64,000 bases of DNA from Methanosarcina sp. UBA289 (GTDB taxonomy: Archaea; Halobacteriota; Methanosarcinia; Methanosarcinales; Methanosarcinaceae): contig DAKJ01000015.1 in NCBI GenBank assembly GCA_002496565.1, positions 144,204 through 208,203 on the forward strand, written 5' to 3'. Positions 55,503 to 64,000 of the stretch are shown here, piece after piece. Both the position numbers and the translations under genes were made by a program. Position 1 is the stretch's first letter; every line of letters begins with the position of its first letter. A model generated the notes under the pieces. That model saw only the letters and a list, made by a program, of their open reading frames with translations. It was not told where the DNA came from and made no database searches.

Positions 55503-56978
55503 TTAATCTTTTACCTCTGCTTTTGCTCCTTCTTCCTCTTTTGCTCCTTTTTCCCCTTTGACCATTTTCATTATTCCTTCGGCTGCCATAATCCCTGTGG
55601 CAGCAGCATTAACTATATCTCTTGAAAGTCCTGCTCCGTCTCCGGCTGCAAAGAGGTTTTTGATGCTGGTTTCCATCTGCCTATCGACTATCAGGTGCAT
55701 TGCATAGAACTTGACTTCAGGAGCGTACAGTAGGGTTGAATCTGAAGCGACGCCTGGAATTATCTCGTTTAAGGTCTCAAGACCTTCGATTATATCCATG
55801 ACTATCCTGTGGGGAAGAGCCATTGAGATATCGCCTGGGGTGACGTCTTTAAGCGTATTTACAACAAGATTCTTTGCAAGGCGTTCTTTTGTGGAGCGCC
55901 GGCCCCTTCTCAGATCTCCCATGCGCTGCAGGACCGGTTTTCCTCCCCCTATCGTGGTTGCGAGTTTTGCGATTGAGCGGGCGTATTTTGTGGTATTCTC
56001 GATGGGCTCGGTAAGCTCTATTCGGACAAGGAAAGCGAAATTGGTATTTTCGGATTCAGTGTTTGCCAGGGAATGGCCGTTGGTTGCGATAAAACCTTCA
56101 TATTCTTCCTTTACGACAAACCCGCGCATATTCGTGCAGAAGGTCCGGACAAAATCGTCGTAGCGGCGGCTTTGAATATGGAACTTGGGGTCGCGGTTGA
56201 TTTTTGTAACAGGATCCATAACGATCGCAGGGACTTCTACCCTCACCCCAATGTCGATTCCGCCGTATCGCGCTTCAATCCCGTGCCTCTCAATCATATC
56301 AGAAACCCAGTTGCAGCCCCGCCTCCCGGGCGATAGGAGCACATAGCTGGCTCGAAGTTCTCGCCCGTCAGAAAGTATAATACCCCTGCAGGTCTCTTCC
56401 TCAACCAGCAGGTCCTTTACCTCGGTCTCAAGCAGGAAATTCACTCCTTTGTAAACAAGGTCCTGTTTGAAGCGCCCTATAACTGCAGGGGCATTATCTG
56501 AACCTATATGCCGCTGCTTTATTTCAATAAAACGAGCTCCTACTGAGGCAGCCCTGCGTTTAAGCTCCTCTATTTCAGGACCTTCGGTCAGCAGAGCTCC
56601 CTGAGGGGCCCCAAACTTCAGAAAAACCTTATCTACTCTTTCCACAAACTGCCAGGCCTCAGTCTGATCACCTGTCAGGGCTGCTAGGTCTCCTCCTACA
56701 TCAGGTCGCAGGTTTAAGGTTCCATCCGAAAAAGTTCCGCAGCCTCCTACCCCGCACATAATGTCACATGGTGTGCAGTGCATGCAGTAAGTCTGGGTTT
56801 TCATGGGGCAGAAGCGTTCATTTATATCCCTGCCCATGTCCACAATAAGGATTTTTAACGATTTTAACTCTGCAAGCTCGTAAGCTGCAAACATTCCGGC
56901 AGGTCCTGCCCCTATGATTATCACATCATAGTCCGAATTTCTCTCCCCTCTCTCCGAAAGCTTATCTTTATTATCCAT
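55503..56978 (-). CDS. FAD-dependent dehydrogenase (COG2509-like)
   Basis: Flavoprotein of 491 residues. The Rossmann motif is DYDVIIIGAGPAGMFAAYEL. A cysteine cluster (MKTQTYCMHCTPCDIMCGVG and GGCGTFSDGTLN) follows near residues 60-90, and FAAGDGAGLSRDIVNAAATG closes the FAD site. It matches the uncharacterised FAD-dependent dehydrogenase family of COG2509. The Cys cluster may bind metal or take part in redox. The ATG at 56978 with gggtgg before it is preferred to the GTG at 56987. The C-terminal 20 residues are a Lys/Glu-rich, low-complexity tail. Confidence 0.85.
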   Translation of the reverse strand: MDNKDKLSERGERNSDYDVIIIGAGPAGMFAAYELAELKSLKILIVDMGRDINERFCPMKTQTYCMHCTPCDIMCGVGGCGTFSDGTLNLRPDVGGDLAALTGDQTEAWQFVERVDKVFLKFGAPQGALLTEGPEIEELKRRAASVGARFIEIKQRHIGSDNAPAVIGRFKQDLVYKGVNFLLETEVKDLLVEEETCRGIILSDGRELRASYVLLSPGRRGCNWVSDMIERHGIEARYGGIDIGVRVEVPAIVMDPVTKINRDPKFHIQSRRYDDFVRTFCTNMRGFVVKEEYEGFIATNGHSLANTESENTNFAFLVRIELTEPIENTTKYARSIAKLATTIGGGKPVLQRMGDLRRGRRSTKERLAKNLVVNTLKDVTPGDISMALPHRIVMDIIEGLETLNEIIPGVASDSTLLYAPEVKFYAMHLIVDRQMETSIKNLFAAGDGAGLSRDIVNAAATGIMAAEGIMKMVKGEKGAKEEEGAKAEVKD

Positions 56979-57700
56979 GCGTACCACCCTTTGGGATTTA
57001 TTTAATCACTTGAATAACCCGAGGTTTTCGGTCTAAAGAGTTTCCATTTTTCAGAAATCCCCAGTTTCACGAATTGAAGTCTCTGAAAGTTGTGGACAAC
57101 TTAAAATAAAATCTGCTCAAAATCCCCTCTTTAAAACCCCAAATCTCAAATAAAAGTCATATACGGTTTTTAAACCATCTTTCATGCTATTCCTGTATTG
57201 CAAGTGCACTCTCACATACATTCAACTTCACTTTAAATTTTTTTCTTATATATGTATAGACACGCCTAATCAAAAGAAATCGGAAAATTCAAGTCATGAA
57301 AGATAAACAAAAGCCTGCAACAGAGGTAGTCTTTGCAAACAATTTTCCCCTTAAACAAATCTTTCTGTCAAGTAATTTTTCCCCAATATTATAATCAGGT
57401 ATGAAACTATCCGTATAAAAAACTTCCATCTCACTCAAAATATAGTTTAAAATGTATTTGTCTCCGAACCATATACCAGATTAAAGAATTTAAGGAATAA
57501 AATGGATTAAGAAACAAATACAGGACTTTCCAATCTTTTAAATTACAGATAACTTCACAACCTGCTACATTTTCACTGAAGAAGTAATCAAGGATATATA
57601 ATAAAGAAAATAAATTCTGTTGTCTCTTAAATTTCACATCCTTTTTTGAGGGCATGAAATTTCATTGGTCTATATTTATGGTTTAATGGGGGAAGTACAA
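56979..57700. other. Divergent promoter region
   Basis: AT-rich. Its right part (about 57420-57510) loosely resembles 60715-60810 upstream of the second surface gene, so promoter and gene were duplicated together. Confidence 0.5.
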
Positions 57701-60454
57701 ATGTGGGTAGATAAATTAACCGTCTTATTAGCGGTTTCTATCTTTATTATTACTGCGGTTTATAGCCCTGCATCCGCCAGGGAAATTATAGTGGATAATA
57801 ATGGTTCAGATGCAGATTTCAAATCGGTTCAGGAAGCTGTAAACAATTCATCATCAGGAGATGTAATTCTTGTTTATCCAGGTTTCTATAACGAAAGTGT
57901 TGATCTAGGGATACAGAACATAAGCATCCTTTCTGAGTCTGAAAATCCTAAGGATACTATTGTCCGGGCTTTTATACTGAGTGTAAATAATATTACCCTA
58001 AGTGGCTTTAGCATACAAGAAAAATTAGTTTTAAAAGGTCGTCCTACGGATGAGGTCTGGTATGGTAAAATTGAAAACTGTACTGTTAAAAATAACATTT
58101 TGGAATCAGGTATTTATGCTGATCAATGTTATAATTCCACTATTGAGAAAAATGTAATCTTAAATTCAGGTATCATTGTAGATGGTCCTTGGGCAGATTC
58201 TAATTTTACAATTTCTGATAATCTAATTGTTAACAAAGGAATTAGCATTTCACATGGATCCTATAATTGTGTTCTGCTTAATAATACACTTTTAAACGGG
58301 GGTATAGGGGTAGCTCAAGGTCCTGGCTGCAAAATTCTCGGCAATTATATTTCAAGTGATGGAGGGGGCGGAATTGCTTTTTCCGAGTCCAGTAGTAATA
58401 TTATAGATAATAATTTCATTACCAATGCCAGCTATGGTATTTCAATGCCTTTTTTTTCTGATAGTGACATAACAAATAACACAATAATCTCAAACACAGT
58501 GGGAATCTTTATTGCTCATTACTCCTCAGGCAGTTTAATTAAAAATAATACAATTTCAAACAACGGCATTGGGATCTCACTTGATGATTCTGCTCTAGTA
58601 ACTGACAACAGGATTGAACTGAATAAAGAATGTGGAATCTATTTTGACCACTCCGAGGAACATGAAGGTTCTTCTAGTGACAGCCGGATCCATAATAACC
58701 TCTTCAATAATACGGTTAACTTTTTCAATAGCAGTAGAACTGAGAATCTAGAAAGCGAGAATCCAAGATATACCCCAGGTAGTGCTGTCTGGAACATTAC
58801 TAAGACGCCGGGGACAAGTATTACAGGCGGGCCCTACCTGGGTGGGAATTTCTGGGCAAAACCTGACGGAACCGGATTTTCCCAAAGGTGCAATGATTGG
58901 GATGGAGATGGAATTGGTGACTCAATCTACACAATCAATACATATGATGTTGATTACCTTCCTCTTGTCTCTATGTCCAAAACTCGGCAGCAAGTATTTC
59001 CTGTAGCAAACTTCAGTACTAATGTGAGCAATGGCTACGTACCTCTTTCTGTCCTGTTTACAGACTTTCCGCAAAATGAAACATCCAGAGTATGGGATTT
59101 CGATAATGACGGAGTTACGGACTCCATAGATAAAAACCCGGTTCATGTGTACCCGGTACCTGGAATCTATACTGTCAATCTGACAGTAAGCAATGAAAAC
59201 GGCACCTCCTCGAGATTATATCCAGTAACAGCATCCAATCGGCCTCAATATACTCTTACGGAGTATCAAATCACTACAAATAATTCTAATCAAACGATGC
59301 CTTCTATTTATGGGGATAAAATAGTATTTTTAGATGACCGCAGTGGATGGAACAATATCTACATGTACGATCTTTCTACTTCCAAGGAAGCCCAAATTAC
59401 CACAAGTGAATCAAAAAAGGAATACCCTGCTATCTTTGAAGATAGAATAGTTTGGCAGGAATATAGCAATAATACCAATACCCGGGATAAATCGGATATA
59501 CATATGTATAATCTTTCCACTTCAAAAGAAATTCAGGTCACCAATAGTGGAGGAGCGCGCAATCCTGTTATCTACGGGGACAAAATAGCATATATATACA
59601 CACTCAACGGAATCACAAACATCTGCTTTTACGATCTTTCTACTTCCAGCGAAATTCAGATTACAAATAATGGGAGTGCAAAAAATCCTGCTATTTACAA
59701 GGATAGAATAGTGTGGCAGGATTCTCGCAATAGGTGGGAAACTTACGATATCTACATGTACGATCTTTTCACTAAAAAGGAAACTCAAATTACAACTAAC
59801 CAGTCAATCAAGGACCTTGCTATATATGGAGACAAGATAGTATGGACAGATTACCGCAATGGATATTCTGATATTTACATGTACAATCTCTCTACCTCTA
59901 AGGAAACTCGGATAACCATCAATGGATCAGCATATGACCCTACAATCTATGAGGATAGGATTGTATGGCAGGATCGTAACGATAGAGAATATTTAAACGC
60001 CGATATTTATATGTACAATATCTCTACTCATACGGAAACCCAGATTACCTCAAATAAATCAAGACAGTCGAGTCCTGCAATCTACGGTGACAGGATAGTT
60101 TGGGTGGATTCGCATAATGAATATACAAATATTTTTCCCTACGCAAATGCAGATATTTACATGTGTACTGTCTCGGGAATAGAGCCATCACTAAAAACAC
60201 CTGTTGCTGACTTCTTTGTTAATATAACATCAGGAAATGCACCCTTAAAAGTATTATTTACTGATAACAGTACAGGTTCACCGAACTTCTGGCACTGGGA
60301 TTTTGGAGACGGCATTAAGTCAAAACGCGCTTTAAACGCCACGCATACATTCACTGAACCAGGAGAGTACGATGTAAGTCTTACAGTAACGAATGAAAAT
60401 GGTAGCAACACCAGAATCATTCCAAAGTATATTACAGTCTCCAAAAGGAAATGA
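57701..60454 (+). CDS. Surface protein: beta-helix, PKD, seven-bladed TolB-like propeller, PKD
   Basis: Secreted protein of 917 residues. The signal peptide is MWVDKLTVLLAVSIFIITAV, cleaved near SPASA. A right-handed beta-helix of the NosD/PbH1 type follows (about 30-400; repeated NNTISNNGIGISL-like turns), then PKD 1 (about 434-506, WDFDNDGVTDS). Seven propeller blades (about 516-826) each follow IYGDKIVWxDxRNG-DIYMYDLST-ETQIT, and PKD 2 (about 833-917) has WHWDFGDGIKS. Dense N-glycosylation sequons fit an S-layer or extracellular matrix protein. gggggaag before 57701 sets the start. It is a tandem paralogue of the next gene. Confidence 0.9.
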   Translation: MWVDKLTVLLAVSIFIITAVYSPASAREIIVDNNGSDADFKSVQEAVNNSSSGDVILVYPGFYNESVDLGIQNISILSESENPKDTIVRAFILSVNNITLSGFSIQEKLVLKGRPTDEVWYGKIENCTVKNNILESGIYADQCYNSTIEKNVILNSGIIVDGPWADSNFTISDNLIVNKGISISHGSYNCVLLNNTLLNGGIGVAQGPGCKILGNYISSDGGGGIAFSESSSNIIDNNFITNASYGISMPFFSDSDITNNTIISNTVGIFIAHYSSGSLIKNNTISNNGIGISLDDSALVTDNRIELNKECGIYFDHSEEHEGSSSDSRIHNNLFNNTVNFFNSSRTENLESENPRYTPGSAVWNITKTPGTSITGGPYLGGNFWAKPDGTGFSQRCNDWDGDGIGDSIYTINTYDVDYLPLVSMSKTRQQVFPVANFSTNVSNGYVPLSVLFTDFPQNETSRVWDFDNDGVTDSIDKNPVHVYPVPGIYTVNLTVSNENGTSSRLYPVTASNRPQYTLTEYQITTNNSNQTMPSIYGDKIVFLDDRSGWNNIYMYDLSTSKEAQITTSESKKEYPAIFEDRIVWQEYSNNTNTRDKSDIHMYNLSTSKEIQVTNSGGARNPVIYGDKIAYIYTLNGITNICFYDLSTSSEIQITNNGSAKNPAIYKDRIVWQDSRNRWETYDIYMYDLFTKKETQITTNQSIKDLAIYGDKIVWTDYRNGYSDIYMYNLSTSKETRITINGSAYDPTIYEDRIVWQDRNDREYLNADIYMYNISTHTETQITSNKSRQSSPAIYGDRIVWVDSHNEYTNIFPYANADIYMCTVSGIEPSLKTPVADFFVNITSGNAPLKVLFTDNSTGSPNFWHWDFGDGIKSKRALNATHTFTEPGEYDVSLTVTNENGSNTRIIPKYITVSKRK

Positions 60455-60988
60455 ACATTTTAAATTGAAAAGCCAGTTTACTCTCTTATTAATTAGTGAC
60501 ATTTTAATAAGCTTGTAGCTTGGCAAGCTGTTTAATGTCCACTTCTTTTTCTTAATTTTCAGCTTCTTGTGCAGGTGTTTTTTCTGGCTTTCTATGTTCT
60601 TTATCTCTTGTTAACCCTCTACTACCCCTGTAAAGTTAAAATAGGTTTATAAATCCTCATTTGATTGTATAGCCACTTCAATTTCCTTGGGAATTTTATT
60701 ATTTTCCTTGAGATTCAAAACTTCCATCTTGCTTGAAATCTTAATGTATTTTATCTGCATTAAGTTCACTATTAAAGCATTTAATAAATTAAACGGATTA
60801 AAACATGAATCTAAGGAGCTATAGTCTTTTTAATCGAAGATAGTTTTCTAACATACCACATTTTTGTTTAGAAGGTAAAAAGGATTATATAATGCCAAAA
60901 ATAAGTTCTGTTAGTTCTTAAATTAGGTATCTTGAGGGCCTCAGATCTTGTTAGTGTAGTATTTCTGGTTTAAAGGGGGGAGTTACAG
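60455..60988. other. Spacer between the tandem surface genes
   Basis: AT-rich. The part near 60715-60810 resembles the upstream region of the first copy. ggggggag at about 60975 is the Shine-Dalgarno of the second gene. Confidence 0.5.
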
Positions 60989-63900
60989 GTGTGGGTGAAT
61001 AAATTAACCGTCTTATTAGCGGTTTCTATCTTTATTATTACTGCGGTTTATAGCCCTGCATCCGCCAGGGAGATTATAGTAGATAATAGTGGTTCAGATG
61101 CAGATTTTAAATCGGTTCAGGAAGCTGTAAACAATTCGTCATCAGGAGATACCGTTATCGTCATGCCTGGAACATATAACGAAAGTATAATTGTTAACGT
61201 TACCTCGCTGACTATCAGGTCGGAGTCGAAAAACCCTAAGGTACTGGTAAAATCTCCAGAGGAAAACAAAAGTGTTTTTCTTATAACAGCAAATAACGTG
61301 ACTCTTAGCGGATTCAATATAACAGGGTCTAAGGGAAATTATACTTACTATCCATCTGGGATTTGCCTTAAGAATACTAGAAACTGCAAAATTACAGATA
61401 ATACTCTATTTGAAAACTATATGGGAGTGTGCCTTGTTAATGCCGATTATAATACAGTTTCGGAAAACTTTCTCTTCAACAATTCTATTTCTCTGAATGA
61501 AGACAGTAATATCAATAATCTGAAAAACAATATCCTTGAAGAAGGTTCTATTTCTCTATTATATTCCAGTTATAACACAATCTCAGAAAACTCTCTCTTC
61601 AATGGTTCTATTTCTATGGGTGAAAGCGGAATGAATACCCTGACAAACAACACTATTGAAAAAGGTTCCATTTCTCTGGGAATATGGTCATCGGGTAATT
61701 TAATTTCTAAAAATAAGATCTCAAAAGGAGGGGGTATAAGTATTGCCTGTTGCGGGGGAGGTGACATAATATCTGATAATACGATTTCAAATTGCTCTCA
61801 GGGGGTCGATACATATGATCATGGTATAGATGTCATTAACAATAGCATTATAGATTGTTACTATGGGATAGAAATTTCTCAGTCGCCTTCTACAATTGAC
61901 AATAATACAATCTTGAATTGCAGTACTGGAATTCATATAGATACCACTGATGGCGTTGAAATCTCAAATAACACAATAACATCCAGTGTAGAATGTGGGA
62001 TCTCTATTCCAGATCAGAATAGTAGTGAACGAATTTATAATAATTATTTGAATAACACTATAAATGTAAGGCTGGGAATTTATGAAAAAAACACATGGAA
62101 CAGTTCACTTATCTCTGGTACTAATGTTGTAGGCGGGCCATACCTTGGCGGCAATTACTGGGCAAACCCGAATGGAACCGGCTTTTCCCAAACCTGCACG
62201 GATTCAGATGGAGATTGGATTTGCGACTCTCCCTATAATGTCAACGAAAGTGGTTTTGATTTTCTTCCTCTAGCTTCTATATCCAGAACGCAGAAACAAC
62301 CTGTTGCAAACTTCAGCGCCAATACCACACAGGGACTTGCCCCACTAGCTGTACAGTTTACAGATTTTTCACGACATGCAATTGCATGGAAGTGGGATTT
62401 TGACAATGATGGGATCTCAGACTCTACGGAAAAAGATCCGGTTTATGAATACATAATCCCAGGAAATTATACTGTTAATCTGACAGTAAGCAACCCAAAT
62501 GGTAAGGCCTCAAAAACTCAGAAAATTATTGTGCATGAGGCTGAAGCTCTCCCTGTAGTCAATTTCAGTGCCAATACTACTAGCGGCCAGGCTCCTCTTT
62601 CTGTCCTTTTTACCGATCTTTCACAAAACGCAGCAAAAAGATTATGGGACTTTAACAATGATGGAATTACTGATTCTACAAACAAAACTGAGGTTTATAT
62701 CTATACTTTTCCGAGAACTTATATTGTTAACCTGACTGTAGTTAATTCAAAAGGAACTTTCTCAAAGTTATTTCCGATAACAGCATCTCCTTTACAGCGT
62801 GTAGATGGGCAATTTATCCTCACTGAATATCAGATCACTACCAATGGATTAAACTCGGGTCAACCTGCTATTTATAAGGATAAAATTGTGTGGTCGAATA
62901 ATCGTAATGGAAATCCTGATATCTATATGTATGATCTTTCCACTTACAGGGAAACTCAAATAACCACCAGCGAATCCGATGACTTTTCTCCTGACATCTA
63001 TGGTGATAGAATTGTATGGATTGATCTTCGTAATGGAAACGGAGATATTTATATGTACAATCTTTCTACTAAGAAGGAAACTCAGATTACCACTAATGGA
63101 TCAGCCTTGAGTCCTAAAATCTACGAGGATAAGATAATCTGGGTAGACTACCGCAATGGTGATTTTAAAAACTTCTCAAACTCCGATATCTATATGTACG
63201 ATCTCTCTACTCATAATGAGACTCAAATCACTAGCAGCATATCAGATGATTTAGATCCTGATATATATGGAAACAAGATCGTTTGGTGTGCTAATCACCA
63301 TGAGTCTGAAAACTCAGATATCTACATGCACGATCTTTCCACTTTAAAGGATACAAAGATAACCGCCAATGAATCACGACATATGCATCCTGTAATCTAT
63401 GGTGATAGGATTATCTGGGAAGATTACCTTAACGGAAAAAGCAGTATATACATGTATAATCTCTCCACTTCTACAGAAACCCAGATTGCCACTAATCAAT
63501 CAGACCATGTTTGGCCTGCTATTTATGAGAATAGATTCGTGTGGGCAGACTATCGTAATGGTCATACAGCTATCTATATGTATGATCTCTCCACTCAGAA
63601 GGAAACCAGGATAACTACTAGCGGATTATCGTCTGCAGAGTCTGCTATTTATGGAGACAAAGTTGTATGGATTAATTATCTTGATGGTTCCCATATCTAT
63701 ATGTCTATTGTTTTGGAAGAGGGACAGAGCCCAAAACAACCCATTGCAGACTTTTCTGCATCGCCTACTTCTGGGGTATCCCCGTTAAAAGTATTGTTTT
63801 CCGGCAATAGCACAGGTGGCCCGACTTCCTGGCTCTGGGATTTTGGAGATGGGATTAATTCAAAACATGCTTTGAATGCAACTCATACATTTACTGAACC

Positions 63901-63994
63901 AGGAAAATATAATGTAAGCCTTATAGTGATGAATGAAAATGGCAGTAGCACTAAACTCATACCTGAGTACATCACAGTCTTCAAAAAAGAATGA
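60989..63994 (+). CDS. Surface protein: beta-helix, two PKD, seven-bladed propeller, PKD
   Basis: Secreted protein of 1001 residues, starting at a GTG with ggggggag upstream. The signal peptide and the next roughly 45 codons are almost identical at DNA level to the gene at 57701; beyond that the beta-helix (about 30-410) diverges. PKD domains lie at about 437-515, 521-600 and 916-1001 (WKWDFDNDGISDS, LWDFGDGINS), so this copy has one extra PKD. The seven propeller blades (about 609-910) share the IYGDRIVWID-type motif. It is probably a matrix or S-layer component. The gene is complete, ending 6 bp before the window edge. Confidence 0.9.
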   Translation: MWVNKLTVLLAVSIFIITAVYSPASAREIIVDNSGSDADFKSVQEAVNNSSSGDTVIVMPGTYNESIIVNVTSLTIRSESKNPKVLVKSPEENKSVFLITANNVTLSGFNITGSKGNYTYYPSGICLKNTRNCKITDNTLFENYMGVCLVNADYNTVSENFLFNNSISLNEDSNINNLKNNILEEGSISLLYSSYNTISENSLFNGSISMGESGMNTLTNNTIEKGSISLGIWSSGNLISKNKISKGGGISIACCGGGDIISDNTISNCSQGVDTYDHGIDVINNSIIDCYYGIEISQSPSTIDNNTILNCSTGIHIDTTDGVEISNNTITSSVECGISIPDQNSSERIYNNYLNNTINVRLGIYEKNTWNSSLISGTNVVGGPYLGGNYWANPNGTGFSQTCTDSDGDWICDSPYNVNESGFDFLPLASISRTQKQPVANFSANTTQGLAPLAVQFTDFSRHAIAWKWDFDNDGISDSTEKDPVYEYIIPGNYTVNLTVSNPNGKASKTQKIIVHEAEALPVVNFSANTTSGQAPLSVLFTDLSQNAAKRLWDFNNDGITDSTNKTEVYIYTFPRTYIVNLTVVNSKGTFSKLFPITASPLQRVDGQFILTEYQITTNGLNSGQPAIYKDKIVWSNNRNGNPDIYMYDLSTYRETQITTSESDDFSPDIYGDRIVWIDLRNGNGDIYMYNLSTKKETQITTNGSALSPKIYEDKIIWVDYRNGDFKNFSNSDIYMYDLSTHNETQITSSISDDLDPDIYGNKIVWCANHHESENSDIYMHDLSTLKDTKITANESRHMHPVIYGDRIIWEDYLNGKSSIYMYNLSTSTETQIATNQSDHVWPAIYENRFVWADYRNGHTAIYMYDLSTQKETRITTSGLSSAESAIYGDKVVWINYLDGSHIYMSIVLEEGQSPKQPIADFSASPTSGVSPLKVLFSGNSTGGPTSWLWDFGDGINSKHALNATHTFTEPGKYNVSLIVMNENGSSTKLIPEYITVFKKE

Positions 63995-64000
63995 ATATCT

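Noticed and set aside
55317..55625. 102-codon plus-strand Phe/Leu/Ser-rich frame
   Set aside because: It arises from the polypyrimidine tract and overlaps the FAD dehydrogenase gene antisense.
1..64000. CRISPR arrays, rRNA genes, replication origin
   Set aside because: No regularly spaced repeats with unique spacers, no rRNA-like conserved blocks and no Orc1/Cdc6 gene or origin-box cluster were seen.

Overview
The window reads as a Methanosarcina-type methanogenic archaeon (inference). Genes are AT-rich with long AT-rich spacers, many starts are GTG or TTG, and promoters carry TATA boxes. The gene content is typical of the group: ferredoxin:disulfide reductase fused to rubredoxin, an iron-sulfur flavoprotein of the Isf type, a GHMP-type archaeal shikimate kinase, 6-phospho-3-hexuloisomerase, diphthine synthase, DUF357/DUF555/DUF2073 proteins, and large surface proteins with beta-helix, PKD and beta-propeller domains.

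Layout. 1-4.6 kb: the 5' part of a CNNM/DUF21 membrane protein, an EmrB-type MFS exporter, an Isf-like flavoprotein, and a thiol-redox pair (NrdH-like glutaredoxin plus ferredoxin:disulfide reductase). 4.7-15.4 kb: an accessory, decaying stretch with hypothetical genes, an isochorismatase-fold hydrolase, a YVTN surface propeller, an aldehyde dehydrogenase beside a shattered acetolactate-synthase-like gene, three related lipoproteins (one a cupredoxin), a beheaded restriction-nuclease-like gene and a broken aspartoacylase-family gene. 15.5-34.2 kb: mostly core housekeeping, with two TPR proteins, a HAD phosphatase, a degenerate receiver protein, a winged-helix regulator, trx-trxB, dphB, DUF357, DUF555, a PfkB kinase, a Dph6-like ligase, the aroK-chorismate mutase-purE operon, an AbrB-PhoU fusion, a GTPase-DUF2073 operon, hexuloisomerase and an aminotransferase. 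34.2-42.5 kb: sparse and repeat-bearing, with a CcdA-like protein, small hypotheticals, a 58-residue DnaJ-type zinc protein, an acyltransferase and a secreted protein. 42.8-49.4 kb: U32 peptidase-family protein, a small gene overlapping a MATE exporter, a membrane zinc-ribbon protein and an unusual tRNA-Cys. 49.8-54.7 kb: one 1650-residue protein ending in an AvrRpt2-like papain-fold protease, in a more GC-rich style than its surroundings. 55.5-64 kb: an FAD dehydrogenase and two tandem, duplicated surface proteins.

The most novel object is the 1650-residue protease-bearing protein at 49774-54726. Other notable points are the tRNA-Cys with A instead of U at position 33, the PhoU gene that seems to need an ATT start, several long perfect inverted repeats, the duplicated promoter/leader of the three lipoproteins, and a cluster of partly eroded genes. 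No CRISPR array, rRNA or intact transposase was seen.
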